64,000 bases of DNA from Lumnitzera littorea (GCA_024138015.1 JAMXBB010000001.1:94969740-95033739); one strand, 5' to 3'. Positions 14,168 through 25,645 are shown, numbered from the stretch's first letter. Numbers and translations are program-made. The notes: generated from the sequence alone by a model not told the origin.

Positions 14168-16242
14168 AGAAATGAAGGAGTGAGGTGAACTACCCCAGGA
14201 AATCAAAGAGATACTTAGTATGCTGACCTGTTCTCAAAATAGTTACTTGAGGGGTTGCCCCCAACTCGAGGCATAGTGCACTGTATTAACTTAGTACCTG
14301 GCACCATACTGCCAAATAAGTCAGCCTATTGGATGAATCCTGAATAGGCTTCTAAGCTACGACGTCAAGTCAATGACCTGCTGGAGAGAGGATATGTCCG
14401 AAAAAGTCTTAACCCTTACGCTGTACCGACGCTTCTGGTGCCGAAAAAGGATCGAACCTGGCAGATGTATGTCGACAATCAAGCCATGAACAAGATCACA
14501 ATCAAATACAGGTATCCGATCCCAAAGTTAGAAAACATGTTAGATGAGTTAAATGGAGCCAAGGTCTTCAACAAGATTGACCTGAAGTCTGGCTACTATC
14601 AAATCCGCATGAGGCTAGGAGATGAACGGAAGGCTACGTTTAAAACTAAGCATGGACTCTATAAGTGGATGGTCATGTCATTCGGCCTGTCGAATACTCC
14701 AAGCACTTTCATGCAATTGATGAACCATGTATTAATACATCTATTGGAAAGTGTGTCATGATGTACTTTGACGATATATTAGTTTATAGTATTGACATGC
14801 CAAGTCATTGTGAACATCTCTAAGGAGTATTAGATATCCTCCGTACCAAGAGACTATTCAGCAATCTTAAAAAGTGTTGCCTTTACCAAGAGGAAGTGGT
14901 ATTTTTGGGCTACATAGTCAGTGGAGAAGCCTTATGAGTGGATAACGAAAAGATCCGAGCAATTGTACAGTAGATAACTATTACTACTTATGCCGATGTA
15001 AGAAGTTTCCATGGATTGGCTTCATTTTATAGATGATTCATCAAGAATTTCAGTACCCTTGCCGCGCCTCTTATTGAGCTCATAAAAAAGAACACCAACT
15101 TCCGATGGGGAGAAAGGGAGAATAGAAGCTTTGCCAAGGTAAAAGAAAGATTGACCCTCACCCTGGTATTGCTTCTACCAGACTTTGAGAAAATATTTAA
15201 GTTAGAATGTGACATATCAAGCATTAGAATTGGTGCTGTCCTAATGTAAAAAAGCCAACCAATTGCCTTCCACAGTAAAAAGCTCAAAGGGCCACAATTA
15301 AATTACTATGTGTATGATAAGGAGCTCTTGGTGTTGATCCAAGCACTACAAGTATGGCAGTACCATTTACTACCAAGAGAATTTGTCATATATACTGACC
15401 ATAAATCGTTGAGATATCTCTGAAGTCAAACAAAGTTATTGAAGCGGCAAGCGAGATGAGTTGAATTCCTTAAAGGATTTAATTTTGTAATAAAATACAA
15501 GTAAGGAAAGAGCAACGTAGTTGCAGGTGCACTTTGTGCCCTACTTAAACTATCCAAGGCAAAGATTCTATAATAAAATGCCTTTACTTGTCTTTTTTCT
15601 TGCAAGAGATTATGCGGTTACACAGTGTACTAAGAAGTATGGTCTTCGACAAGGATCCAAAGTTTTTAAGCCATTTCTAGAGGACCTTATGGCGTCGGAT
15701 GGGGACCAAACTACTATTCAATACTTCTTATCATCCCCAAATTAATAGCCAAACGGAGGTGGTTAATCGTACTTTGGGATCGTTGTTTCGAGCTACAGTG
15801 GGAAAGAACTTAGTTGATTGGGACGTCTACTTACTAGTGGTCTAGTTTGCTTACAACTGTATGGTGTATGATACCACTAAGTAAACACCCTTCAAAGTGG
15901 TCTATGGTTTTAATCCTGAATTACCCCTCGACCATACCCCTGTACCTGTACCCGTGCAAGAAGACCCTAACATAAGAGCTCAAGCATAATCCCTCCAACA
16001 CATCTGTGATAACGTCACTTGGTGTATCAACCAAGCTACTAGAAGAATGCAGGAGAAGACCAAGGGTAGGATAGCTAAACAATTCCAGCTAGGAGACTTG
16101 GTATGGTTGCACTCCAATAAGGAACGATTCTAAAACAAGAAAATGAACAAATATCTGCAAAAGCTAAAGGAACTTTTAGAATTCTCCAAAAGATTAATGA
16201 CAATGCCTACAGATTGGAGTTACCCAAGGACTATGGAGTTTT
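14168..16242 (+). pseudogene. Ty3/gypsy element A, left part: RT-RNase H-integrase pseudogene
   Basis: Decayed Ty3/gypsy pol without gag or 5' LTR; it begins at the linker just before RT. The clearest open segment (14,438-14,761) carries the RT core around [27 protein letters not shown] and [18 protein letters not shown], followed out of frame by YFDDILVYS. RNase H (about 15,090-15,530) includes the [11 protein letters not shown] region. At about 15,530 the RNase H end (VVAGAL) joins straight to LSKAKIL, which in copy B lies about 450 bp downstream, so the integrase N-terminal HHCC region is deleted. Integrase core and C-terminal sequence with stops continue to 16,242, where copy B interrupts it after the equivalent of the DYGVF codons; it resumes at 22,570. 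Confidence 0.85.
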
Positions 16243-17065
16243 TTATGGGAATCAGGTTACCGGACCACTAACCCACAGTCGCACTCGAGGAATAGAAGGA
16301 TTGGCAAGACAAATCCTCCTATTCCAGCCGACCCCTGTTGAGGCCGAGTACTTCCTTACTGAGTTACCCTTCATACTGAGATGAATGACTGCCCATCTCT
16401 CTATAGTGCACGAAATTGAGGAATACTCACTCGCACCTAAGCCGTCCAATGAGTCAGCATCTACTTTGCTGAGAAGCCGAGATAGAGAAACTCCGAGCTG
16501 ACTAAGCTACCCCTGCTCAAACAAGCAAGCTATCCATACTTTTCGTCCTCACCTTCTAACAGCCTCGCTAATGTGGCATCGCTACATGTAAAGTATCATC
16601 TGTAGAATCCGTTATACCAATGATTATTTTTTTTGTATATTTATTTTTACCCTTTTGTACCCCGTACATTACTTCCTTAGGAAATACCCTTTTTGTCTTT
16701 TCCCTTTTTGGGCAAGTTGCTCTAACTTATGAGTATAAATACTCTTGTACTTATAGCTAGAAGGTAGAACTCAGATTACGATTAATACACTTTTATGTTT
16801 TCTTCTTTGCATAAACACTCTATTTACTCTCAATATCACTCTTATCTTAACCCTTGAGCAAGGCTAGGTGATATCGAATTGTATCGTGAGTCTTCAGAAG
16901 TTCCATTGGTGCGTCATATTCTCTAGAACTGTTTGTAGGTTTTGCTTACTTCCTTTTTCATAATTATCATTCTGCACATTCCCCACCACTTCCATTTCGA
17001 GCTTTCTACAAGCTTGGACCCATTCAGCAACCAACTTTATCTATTCTTGGTCATAGTTCACATCA
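16243..17065 (+). repeat. 5' LTR of element B (823 bp)
   Basis: It matches the 3' LTR at 21,693-22,569 throughout. It begins TTATGGGAATC where the family consensus is TGATGGGAATC, and ends CATCA. It is about 54 bp shorter than the 3' LTR, chiefly through a gap near 16,870 that removes the segment GTAAGTAATCTCACCAG and its neighbours. The tRNA primer site follows 3 bp after its end. Confidence 0.88.
16734..16741 (+). promoter_or_regulatory. TATA box of the gypsy-family LTR
   Basis: TATAAATA follows GGGCAAGTTGC...ACTTATGAG and is kept at the same place in the 3' LTR of B (22,187-22,194) and the solo LTR in the first LINE. It is the likely start region for element transcripts; the downstream ACATTTTCCTTC...CTCTCAATATCAC region would be the transcript leader. 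Confidence 0.6.
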
Positions 17066-17068
17066 TCT

Positions 17069-17080
17069 TGGTATCAAGAG
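17069..17080 (+). other. Primer-binding site of element B
   Basis: TGGTATCAAGAG sits 3 bp after the 5' LTR. It matches the usual plant initiator-tRNA-Met primer site TGGTATCAGAGC apart from an inserted A. Element D has a related, more decayed site (TTAGTATTAGATCAGAGG) after its 5' LTR. Confidence 0.7.
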
Positions 17081-17238
17081 TTGAGGTTTTGTTTAAGTTG
17101 TTGGTCTTTCTAAAGTTCTATTTATACTCTGTTTTATGTGTATGAAACAAAACCAATTGCTGTATTTATCTTAATTATTGTATTTGTTAGTTGTTAATTT
17201 CCTGAAGTGTTTGTTTGAACTTTGAATTTGTTGAGAAA

Positions 17239-18540
17239 ATGACAAACCCGAATGTGAATGTTAGTATAGGAGATGATAATAGTGAAGTTGTCCACCATGG
17301 ACGATAGTCTCAAGGAACACTCAGAAGTACTGACGAGAGACTTAACGAGGTAGCTAACCTCTTAATAGATTTGACCCGAGCTATTCATACACTAGCTTGC
17401 CGACCCACTAAAGCCGTGCAAAATACCATATAAGCTACTCAACCTGTCAGAGGTCAAAACCCAACTTAACCAATTCGAAGTAAAGGAGTAGGTAGACAAG
17501 TAAGGTGAAGAATAGACCTGAGAGAACTTGATAAAGAGGACGAAGAAGAGTATTTCGAAGAAGAGTACGTACAAGTCCCTAGAGCATCTCATCATGTGAA
17601 GCTTTGGATTATGAGCTTCAATGAATCTGGAAATACTGATGAATATTTAGAATAGGAAGAGAAAGTAGAGTGTGTTTTTTATTATTATCATTACGAAGAT
17701 TATAAGAAAATGAGAACTGCTACTGTTGAGTTCTCTAAATCCATGTGGTATAAGACTTTCCAAGCCATGAGGAGACAAGAGGATTACCGAGAGATTAATG
17801 CTTGGCCCGAGATGAAAAGAGTACTTAGAAACAAATTCATGCCAAAAACTTATCTTCAAGATACTTTCACTCGGCTTCAAGAGCTGAGATAAGTAAGCTG
17901 AACTGTTGATAAATATGTTCAAGAATTTTAAATGCTTATGATCTGTTGCGATGTGAAGGAACCACCAGCCCGAACAGTTTCAAGGTTCATTATTAGGTTA
18001 AGAGGAGACACTGTGAAGCTCCAACAATTTAATACAATGGATGAAGTTGTTAGGATTACCCAGTAAGTAAAAAGTAAAGGAAGAGCTGACTAACGACTAG
18101 GATGCCGACTAACTGACCCAGACAGGCAAGCCACTAAGCTCAGTCGAGTACTGAGCTGAGCTAAAAGATTGATGTCCAAGCCGAGCAAAAAGGCCAACTT
18201 GATGGTGAAGTACTAACTCGAACTTATGAGAAGGGCTAAAGGTCTAGTAGGAAGACAAGCCAGATCAAGTGGTTCGAGTTCCTTTAGTTTAGACATATGG
18301 TTACTCAGTGCCCAAACCGTAGAACAATGGTCATCAAGGGAGGCATCCTGAAGCTAGAAATAAACAGTACGGATGAGGAACCCAAGGAGGAGGAGGTCAC
18401 TGCCAAAAAAGAGCTGATTGAAGAGGACATGTTTGATGAAGACTTGGACAAGTTACTCATGGTTGTCCGACGCATTATGAACATGAAACTCTCACGAGAG
18501 GAGGAGTAAAGAGAGAATTTGTTCCATACCACCTATAAGC
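17239..18540 (+). pseudogene. gag pseudogene of element B
   Basis: It begins with an ATG (MTNPNVNVSIGDDNSE), then reads a retrotransposon gag core with stops. Recognisable pieces are VKLWIMSFNESGNTDEYLE, an AWPEMKRVLRNKFMPKTYLQ segment (about 17,800-17,865) and DVKEPPARTVSRFIIRLRG. The nucleocapsid zinc knuckle near 18,265-18,315 is broken: the two leading cysteines read Trp and Phe (KWFEF), while the later His and Cys (RHMVTQCPNR) remain. In a working element this product packages RNA into particles; here it is interrupted by more than ten stops. Confidence 0.8.
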
Positions 18541-18545
18541 TAAAT

Positions 18546-21500
18546 GATTAAGTGTGCACCCTCATTGTGGATAATAGAAGCTACACTAATGTCACATCAG
18601 CTGATCTTGTTTCAAAATCGAAGTTGCTGACTCTTACACATCCAAGACCGTACAAGTTGTACTGGTTGAGCGAAAAAAGGAGCATTACATGTCACTCGAC
18701 AAATAATACTGTCGATCACTATATGGAATTACTTAAACCAAATTCTCTGCGACACCCATGTACGCCTCCTACATATTGTGAGGAAGACCATGGTTGTTTG
18801 ATAGGAAGGTCATCTATGATGACTATAAGAATACATACATGTTTGAAAAGGATGACCAGAAGATCATACTGAACCCAATGCTACCAAGAGAAGTTAATAA
18901 ATTGTTGAAAAAACTTGCTCACGAATCAAGGAAGGCTCTGGTGATGAGTAGAGTCAAGCTCCAAGAGGCCATTAACACTGACAAGCCGACCCTTATGTTG
19001 GTCAGACGCCTATTAGAGATGAAAGAGTAGGATGAATTACCCTGGAAAATCAAGGCATCACTAGACGAGTATATCGACCTGTTCCTAGAACAGTTACCTA
19101 AGGGGTTGCTCCCAACTCGAGACATAGAGCATTACATTGACTTAGTACCCGACGCCACGCTACCAAATAAGATAGCTTATTGGATGAATCCCTAGCAGGC
19201 TTCTGAGCTCCAACGTTAAGTTAATGAGTTGCTAAAGAGAGGGTATGTTAGAGAGAGTCTCAACCCTTATGCTGTGCTGATGCTTCTTGTGACAAAAAAG
19301 GATAAGACCTGGCGGATATGTGTGGATAGTCGAGCGGCGAACGAGATCACAATCAAATATTGGTATCCCATTCCTAGATTAGAAGACATCCTGGATGAAC
19401 TAAGTGGAGCCAAGATCTTTAGGAAGATTGACCTAAAGTCTGGCTATTATTAAATTCGCATGAGGCCAAGAGACAAGTGAAAAATTGCATTTAAAACTCA
19501 ACATGGACTTTATGAATAGATGGTCATGCCATTTGTCTTGTCGAATGCCCCGAGCACTTTCATGAGGTTAATGAACCATGTGTTAAGACATCTAATAAGA
19601 AAGTGTGCTGTAGTATACTTTGATGACATCCTAATTTACAATGCTAACATGCTAAGTCACGGCGAAAATCTCTAAGCCGTATTAAATATCCTTCGTACTG
19701 AGAGATTATTTGGCAACTTAAAGAAGTATTGCTTTTGCTAGGAGGAAGTGGTATTCTTGAGCTATATAATCAGTGGAAGAGGGTTACGTATGGATGACGA
19801 GAAAATCCAAGCAATTGTAAAGTGGCCGACTCCTACTACTTGTGCTAACGTCAAAAGATTCCAAGGATTGACTTTGTTCTATAAACAATTCATCAAGAAT
19901 TTCAACAGCCTCACTGCACCATTTACCAAGCCAACAAAGAAAAACTCCGACTTCTGTTAAGGAGAAAAGGAGGAGAAGAGCTTTGCTGAGATAAAAGAAA
20001 GGTTGACCTTCGCCTCGGTGTTGGTCCTATTTGACTTCGAGAAAATATTTGAGTTGGAATGTAACACGTTAAGCATTAGAATAGGTGATATCCTAATACA
20101 AGAAGGGCGACCCATTGCCTTCCATTGTGAAAAGCTCAAAGGACCACAGTTAAATTACTCTGTGTATGACAAAAAACTCTTGGCATTAATCTGAACACTA
20201 TAAGTATAGTAGCATTATCTACTACCAAAAGAGTTTATCATCTACACTGACCACAAATCGTTAAGGTACCTTCAAAGTCAGACTAAGTTATCAAAGCAGC
20301 AGGCGAGATGAGTTGAATTCCTTAAAAGATTCAATTTTGTAATTAAATACAAGCAAGGAAAGAACAACATAGTTGCAAATGCTCTTTCAAGGAGACATGT
20401 GCTTTTAACCGAACTATAGACCAGGTTGTTTAGGTTTGCAAGTATCAAAGAGCAGTATTCTAAGAATCCACATTTTGGACCCATAATCATGCGATGTGTT
20501 GATGGAAGGACAATAGATGAGTATCATGTAGAGGATAGTTACTTGTTTTGAAGAGAAAAATTATACGTGTCAACCTATTCACTATAAGAACTATTGATCG
20601 AGGAAGCCCACGGTGGAGGACTCTCAAGACATTTTGGAGAAAGAAGGAGTTATGAAGTATTGAATGGTCGCTTCTTTTGGCTGAGAATGAGGAGAGATGT
20701 ATACCAAGTTGTCAAAAGCTGTGTTATGTGTAAGAGGGCTAAGTGCCGAGCCGACCAAGGGAAAGCAATGCCTCTACCTATTTTGATGAAGTCGTTGACT
20801 GAATTGAGCATAAACTTTGTTCTCGAACTACCACAAACTACCCAAGGCAAAGATTCTATAAATGTCGTCATGGATCAGTTCAAAAAAATGGTACAGTTCC
20901 TGCCCTATGCAAAAACTAATGATACTTCGGCTATTACTTCTCTTTTCTTACAAGAGATTGTGCGGTTACATGGCGTGCCAAGAAGTGTAGTCTCTGACAG
21001 AGATCCAAAGTTCTTGAGTCACTTCTAAAAGACCTTATAGCATCGGATAGGGACCAAACTACTATTCAGTACATCCTATCACCCCCAAACTGATGGCCAA
21101 ACAAAGGTGGTTAATTACACTCTAAAAACGTTGCTCCGAGCTATAGTAGGAAAGAACTTGGCTGATTGGGATGCTTGCTTACTAGTGGTTGAGTTCGCTT
21201 ACAACCGGATGGTGCATGACGCCACTAAGTAGACTCCCTTCGAAGTGCTTTATGGTTTTAATCCCAAGTTACCCCTCGATAAAACCCCTGTACTTGTACT
21301 CATGCAAGAGGACCCTATCACGAGGGCTAGAGCACAATCCCTTCAACACATCTATGACAAAGTTACTCGGCACGTCGACCAAGCAGCCAGTAGAATATGA
21401 GAGAAGACAAAGGGTAGGACGATTAGACAATTCCAGCCAGGAAACTTGGTATGGCTATACCTCAGTAAGGAACGGTTTCTAAACAAGAGGAAGAACAAAT

Positions 21501-21690
21501 TATCTACAAGAGCTAAAGGACCTTTTAAAATCCTCCAAAAGATCAATGACAATGCCTACAGATTGGAATTGCCCAAGGATTATGGAGTTTTTTATACCTT
21601 CAACATTGCCAACCTCAATTCGTATCACCTTGATGGAGAATTGAACGAAGACCATTCGATTCAATCCCAAATTCAAAATAACCCGGAGGT
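18546..21690 (+). pseudogene. pol pseudogene of element B (PR-RT-RNase H-integrase)
   Basis: Domains in order: aspartic protease (18,552 onward; CTLIVDNRSYTNV, where the family has D-x-G, so the active-site Gly reads Arg); RT (about 19,230-19,900) with [28 protein letters not shown] and an intact catalytic [10 protein letters not shown]; RNase H (about 19,990-20,400) with [13 protein letters not shown]; integrase (about 20,590-21,700) with the HHCC zinc region ending CVMCKRAKC, core with VVSDRDPKF and HPQTDGQ, and C-terminal LPKDYGVFYTFNIANLNSYHL. The first integrase catalytic Asp reads Asn (SINFVLELP versus SMDFVLKLP in D). Many stops, so non-functional. It is the best template for the family in this window. 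Confidence 0.88.
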
Positions 21691-21692
21691 AA

Positions 21693-22569
21693 TGATGGGA
21701 ATCGGGCTACTGAACCACTAACTCGCAGCCGCGCCGAAGGACTAAAAAGACTGGCAAGACGAATCCTCTTATTCCAACCAACCCCTGCCGAGGTCGAGTA
21801 CTTCCTTACCAAATCACCCTTCATGACGAGACGAATGGCTACCCATCTCTCTATAATACATTGAATTGAGGAATACTCACTTGTACCTGAGCCGTCTAAT
21901 GACTCGGCATCTACCTTATCGAAAAGTTAAGATAGAGGAACTTCGAGCTAAATAAGCTACCCCTACTTAGACATGTAAGCTATCCATACTTTTTGTCCGT
22001 ATCTTCTAACGGCCTCGCCAATGTGGCATTGCCACGTGTACAGTATCGTGAGTAGAATCCGTTACACCAATGAGTGTTTTCCTTATATATTCATTTTTAT
22101 CTTTTTGTATCTTGTACATTACTTCCTTAAGAAATGCCCTTTTTTTTTATTTTTCTCTTTTTGGGCAAGTTGCCTTAACTTATGAATATAAATACCCTTA
22201 TGCTTATAACTAGAAGGCAGAACTCAAATTACCATTAATACACTTTTGTGTTTTCTTCCTTCCTAGACACTTTATTTACTCTCGACATCACTTTTATCCT
22301 AACCTTTGAGTAAGGCTAAGTGGTAAGTAATCTCACCAGACCAATTCGTGCGTCATATCAAATTGTACCGCGAGTCTTCAAAAGGTACAGTAAGTCTTCG
22401 AAAGTTCCATTAGTACATCATATCCTCTGGAGCTATTCGTAAGTTTTGCTTACTTCCTCTTTCGTAATTATCATTCCGTACATTCCTTACCACTTCCATT
22501 TCGAGCTTTCTACAAACTTAGACCCATTCAACGACCAGCCTTGTCTGTTCTTGATTACGGTTCACATCA
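21693..22569 (+). repeat. 3' LTR of element B (877 bp)
   Basis: It follows the polypurine-like CCCGGAGGTAA and starts TGATGGGAATCGGG. It carries TATAAATA at 22,187-22,194 and ends CACATCA. A local repeat of about 20 bp (AGTCTTCAAAAGGTACAGT and AGTCTTCGAAAGTTCC, near 22,372-22,410) is present here but not in the 5' LTR. Base differences and indels between the two LTRs show an old insertion. Confidence 0.88.
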
Positions 22570-22676
22570 GTTTCTGACACCTTCAACATTGTCGACCTCA
22601 ATCCGTATCAACTTGACAAAGAGCTAAACGAAGACCATTCGAATTTGATCCCAAATCAAAAACAACTCGAAAGGAA
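22570..22676 (+). pseudogene. Element A, right part: last integrase codons
   Basis: It resumes with TTTCTGACACCTTCAACATTG, which is the direct continuation of A's reading at 16,242 (compare GTATTTGACACCTTCAACGTT in element D at 42,905). It reads DTFNIVDLNPYQLDKELNEDH, then a polypurine tract CGAAAGGAA just before the LTR start. Confidence 0.82.
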
Positions 22677-23556
22677 TGATAGGAATCAGGCTACCAAACC
22701 ACTAACTTGCAGTCAAACCCGAGGACTAGAGGAACTAGCAAGACGAATCCTCCTATTCTGACCGACTCATGCGAAGGCCGAGTATCTCCTTGCCGACCCA
22801 TTATGCCTGCCGAGTCGAATGACTACCTATTTCTTGCATGTTGTGTGCCGAAAAGCGAAAGGCCCAGACAATAGCCCATCTTCATTCTCGCATACGCTTA
22901 GCTAATCACTTACTTAGTCACACCCCTACCGAGATGTCTAGAGAAAGAGTCCAAACTAACTAAGCCACCCTTGTTCAGACAACCAAGTTGTCTGTACTTT
23001 TTATCCACATCTTTCAATGGCATCACTACTACAGCATTACCACATGTATAGTATTATGTGTAGAATCCGTTGCACCAATGATTACTTCCCTTATATATTC
23101 ATTTTTACCCTTTTATATCTTGTATATTACTTCCTTAGGAAATGCTCTTTTTGTCTTTTTGCCCTTTTAGGCAAGTTGCCCTAACTTATGAGCACAAATA
23201 CCTATGTACTTGTAGCTATAATGAATCGAATAAATTGAGCATTAATACACTGGAGTATTTTCTTCCTTGCGTAAACACTTCCCGTTTACTCTCAATATCA
23301 CTCTTATCCTAACCCTTAAGCAAGGTTAGGTGGCAAGTAACCTTACTAGATCGATTTGTATGTTATATCGAATTGTGTCGTGAGTCCTCAAAAGTTCCAT
23401 TGATGCATCATATTCATTGGAGCTGTTCGTGAATTTTGCTTACTTTTCATTTCCATTTGTCCTTTTTCATGCCATTCCCCATCACTTTCCTTCGAGCTTT
23501 CTGCAAGTTTGGATCGATCCAGTAACCAGTTTATCTGTTCTCAGTCACGGTTTGCA
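22677..23556 (+). repeat. 3' LTR of element A
   Basis: It begins TGATAGGAATCAGGCTACC after the polypurine tract and aligns along its whole length with the LTRs of B and D. The TATA region has decayed to CACAAATACC. The right end is decayed (TTTGCA where the family has CACATCA) and abuts a copia fragment. At about 880 bp it is the same size as B's 3' LTR. Confidence 0.78.
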
Positions 23557-24250
23557 ATAATATGATTGCGAAGAGTAGTATTTTCAAGTAAATTTAGAGA
23601 TCACACAATGTTCACACTTTAAATTGACAATATTGTTATTCAAGAATAATTTTAGGTATAAGTGATACATGTACTCAAAATATGGATGCTCTAAACGTTG
23701 GTGTCATAACATAATGTCACCTTTATTTTCTACAAAGAGTAAAAACCTAGACTTAGACGAACTATCCGAACAATAGAGACCATTCACTTCTTCAATACGA
23801 TCAATCACCTTTCTTGATGTTTGGTCTTGAAAAACATAATAAGAGCAAGTGATAGTCACATTACACGTCATGTCTCTTGCCAATTTACTAATTAATAGTA
23901 AATTGTATCACAAACTGGGAACAGAATAGACATAAATTTCTAAGTTCAACCGACCCTTTTCCTTTCAACAACACATAACGTCAATTAGCAACCCATACTT
24001 TGTTTTCACTAAGGTAGAAACTTTTGAAATTAGATAAAGAATTGCACATATGATCGGTTGCACCTATATTAATAATCCATCTACTACTCTCAATATTTTT
24101 AGAAGAAGAAATATATGTATCTTTCAGTACTATGGCATTTATGGTTTGGAACCTAAATTTGGAGTTAGGTGTCTTGTTTTGGTTGGGTAATGTTTCACTC
24201 ATCTTTAGTCAAGTGATGCAAGCTAGTTTAGTTCGATGGATCTAACACCA
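23557..24250 (-). pseudogene. Ty1/copia element: PBS, protease and GAG-pre-integrase fragment
   Basis: Read on the minus strand, a primer-like TGGTGTTAGAT (24,250-24,240) is followed by a frame from 24,202 (MSETLPNQNKTPNSKF...). It reaches SSRWIINIGATDHMC, the copia aspartic protease motif with the catalytic D-T/S-G-A decayed to N-I-G-A. Downstream come FQDQTSRKVIDRIEEVNGLY, LWHQRLEHPYFEY and a CEHCVISKFT segment, all from the GAG-pre-integrase domain. Nearly all of gag is missing. The sequence stops at the end of A's LTR, so the integrase and RT were lost or displaced. Confidence 0.75.
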
Positions 24251-24486
24251 TGTAGAAAAATATAGAAAAGAAAATCTTATTTTTGTCACAACTCAAAATA
24301 CAAAATGAGCATCTATAAATAAGTTCCACAAACATGATTGGTGATAGTAGGTAAAAATAACACAATTACCTAAACATAATCGATACAATTATCTAATAAC
24401 TATTTAGAAAGTATGAACCACCATGATAAAATAAAAGATAACAAAATTATTAATATGTACTAACTTCTACAAAACATGTGCCAACA
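24251..24486 (-). repeat. Probable 5' LTR of the copia element
   Basis: On the minus strand it begins TGTTGGCACATG and ends TTTTTCTACA directly before the primer-like TGGTGTTAGA. It contains TATTTATAGATGC near its middle as a possible TATA box. Its size of 236 bp is in the usual range for short copia LTRs. No second LTR is present to confirm it. Confidence 0.5.
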
Positions 24487-24593
24487 ATTATTATTTTAAT
24501 AACATGAATATTAAGAAAAAAAAAAACTATGCAAATGCACACATCAAATTGTAAATGAGAGTGAATTCAAGAGATTAAAGCTTGTTATAATCA

Positions 24594-24699
24594 CCAATGG
24601 CTTTATAGCTTAGTAGCATTGATACTAGTCTCCCAATAAGATAGATTAGGTTCAAATATTTCCCCCCACCCACAATTTAATCGCCACAAAAAAAAAAAG
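24594..24699 (+). mobile_element. tRNA-derived SINE, 106 bp, with long target-site duplication
   Basis: It has a pol III A-box-like TAGCTTAGTAGCA and a B-box-like GGTTCAAATAT about 35 bp later, then a C-rich stretch and a terminal oligo(A) run (about 24,688-24,698). It is flanked by AAGCTTGTTATAATCA (24,578-24,593) and AAGCTTATTGTAATCA (24,700-24,715), 14 of 16 identical, the duplication left by LINE-driven reverse transcription. It is non-coding. Confidence 0.72.
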
Positions 24700-24715
24700 A
24701 AGCTTATTGTAATCA

Positions 24716-25645
24716 TGAAGCTAAAGGTTGATCCAATCTTTTAACTAATTACAAAGTATTATATAATTAACGGTTTATTGAATTATTCAATGTGAAAATT
24801 ATTAAATCCATGCGATAGGACTCAAATTATAATTGAAACTAGTAGATCGAAAAAAAAATTGTTAATAAATGTAAATTTTTTGTTAGATAATTTTGGAATA
24901 AAGATGATAATATAACATAAACTAGAGAGACAAAATTAAAGTATATATATGTTTTAATAAAAATAATCTATTGTTATAAAAGATTACCACAATTGCCATG
25001 CTATATTTTATGGTGATAATTTGTTTGACATATACAATGAATATTATCATAAAATATATTTGTTTGTAAAGTTAATAAATTTATTTAAGTGTTATCACAA
25101 TTAACATGTTAACAATATATGTCAATATATATTTATATATATTAAGTATAAGATAATTACTGTTAATTAATTATCTAAACAATATAATGCCTCAAAATTT
25201 TCTACAAATGACTTGGTTTTTTATTCGACAATGCAACAATTAGAAAAAGTTAGGATTTTTTAAAATATAGAAGTGAAATATTATGAATACAAAGAGTTGT
25301 GTTGTTTTGCAATAAATTATGAAAAACTTACAACTATTTTAAAAGTTAATCACTTAAATGAAAAGAGTACGTTTGTTAAAGTTTCTAAAATTATATGTAT
25401 ATATACATATGAGAAAAGATAAAAATAAACTTTTAGTAAAAATTATAAAATTATTCAAGATATTATCTCAATCAACTTGTTATCTACATATATTTATAAA
25501 TTATTATAAATATTAGATGAACATCATATTTATTTATATATATATCACATTTTATACAAAAATCTTTTTCATTTAAAGATGTATCATTAGAAAAAAATAT
25601 CATCTTTCAGATTATAGAAATGAAATATCATGAATGAAGGTCTAC
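24716..25645. other. AT-rich intergenic sequence, nothing recognised
   Basis: Very AT-rich sequence with short TATATA runs (25,395-25,410, 25,535-25,545). No frame with a domain and no bounded repeat was seen. Confidence 0.6.

Larger units (their letters stand above)
16243..22569 (+). mobile_element. Ty3/gypsy element B: complete LTR retrotransposon nested in A
   Basis: Full structure: 5' LTR (16,243-17,065), primer-binding site, gag, protease, RT, RNase H, integrase, polypurine-like tract and 3' LTR (21,693-22,569). The 5-bp flanks are GTTTT (16,238-16,242) and GTTTC (22,570-22,574), a target duplication with one change. Removing B joins A's integrase across the gap to give the same order as in element D. 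The domain order PR-RT-RH-IN makes it Ty3/gypsy; no chromodomain is seen at the integrase end. Many stops and shifts mean it cannot move by itself. Confidence 0.9.

Noticed and set aside
14438..21721. Integrated plant pararetrovirus (caulimovirus-type) origin for the RT-RNase H sequences
   Set aside because: There are LTRs with a tRNA-Met primer site, an integrase with HHCC and DDE regions, and no movement-protein or coat-type motifs. Ty3/gypsy fits fully.
16243..23556. Three tandem LTRs produced by unequal recombination
   Set aside because: Copy A's integrase continues across element B with a 5-bp duplication, which recombination would not give.
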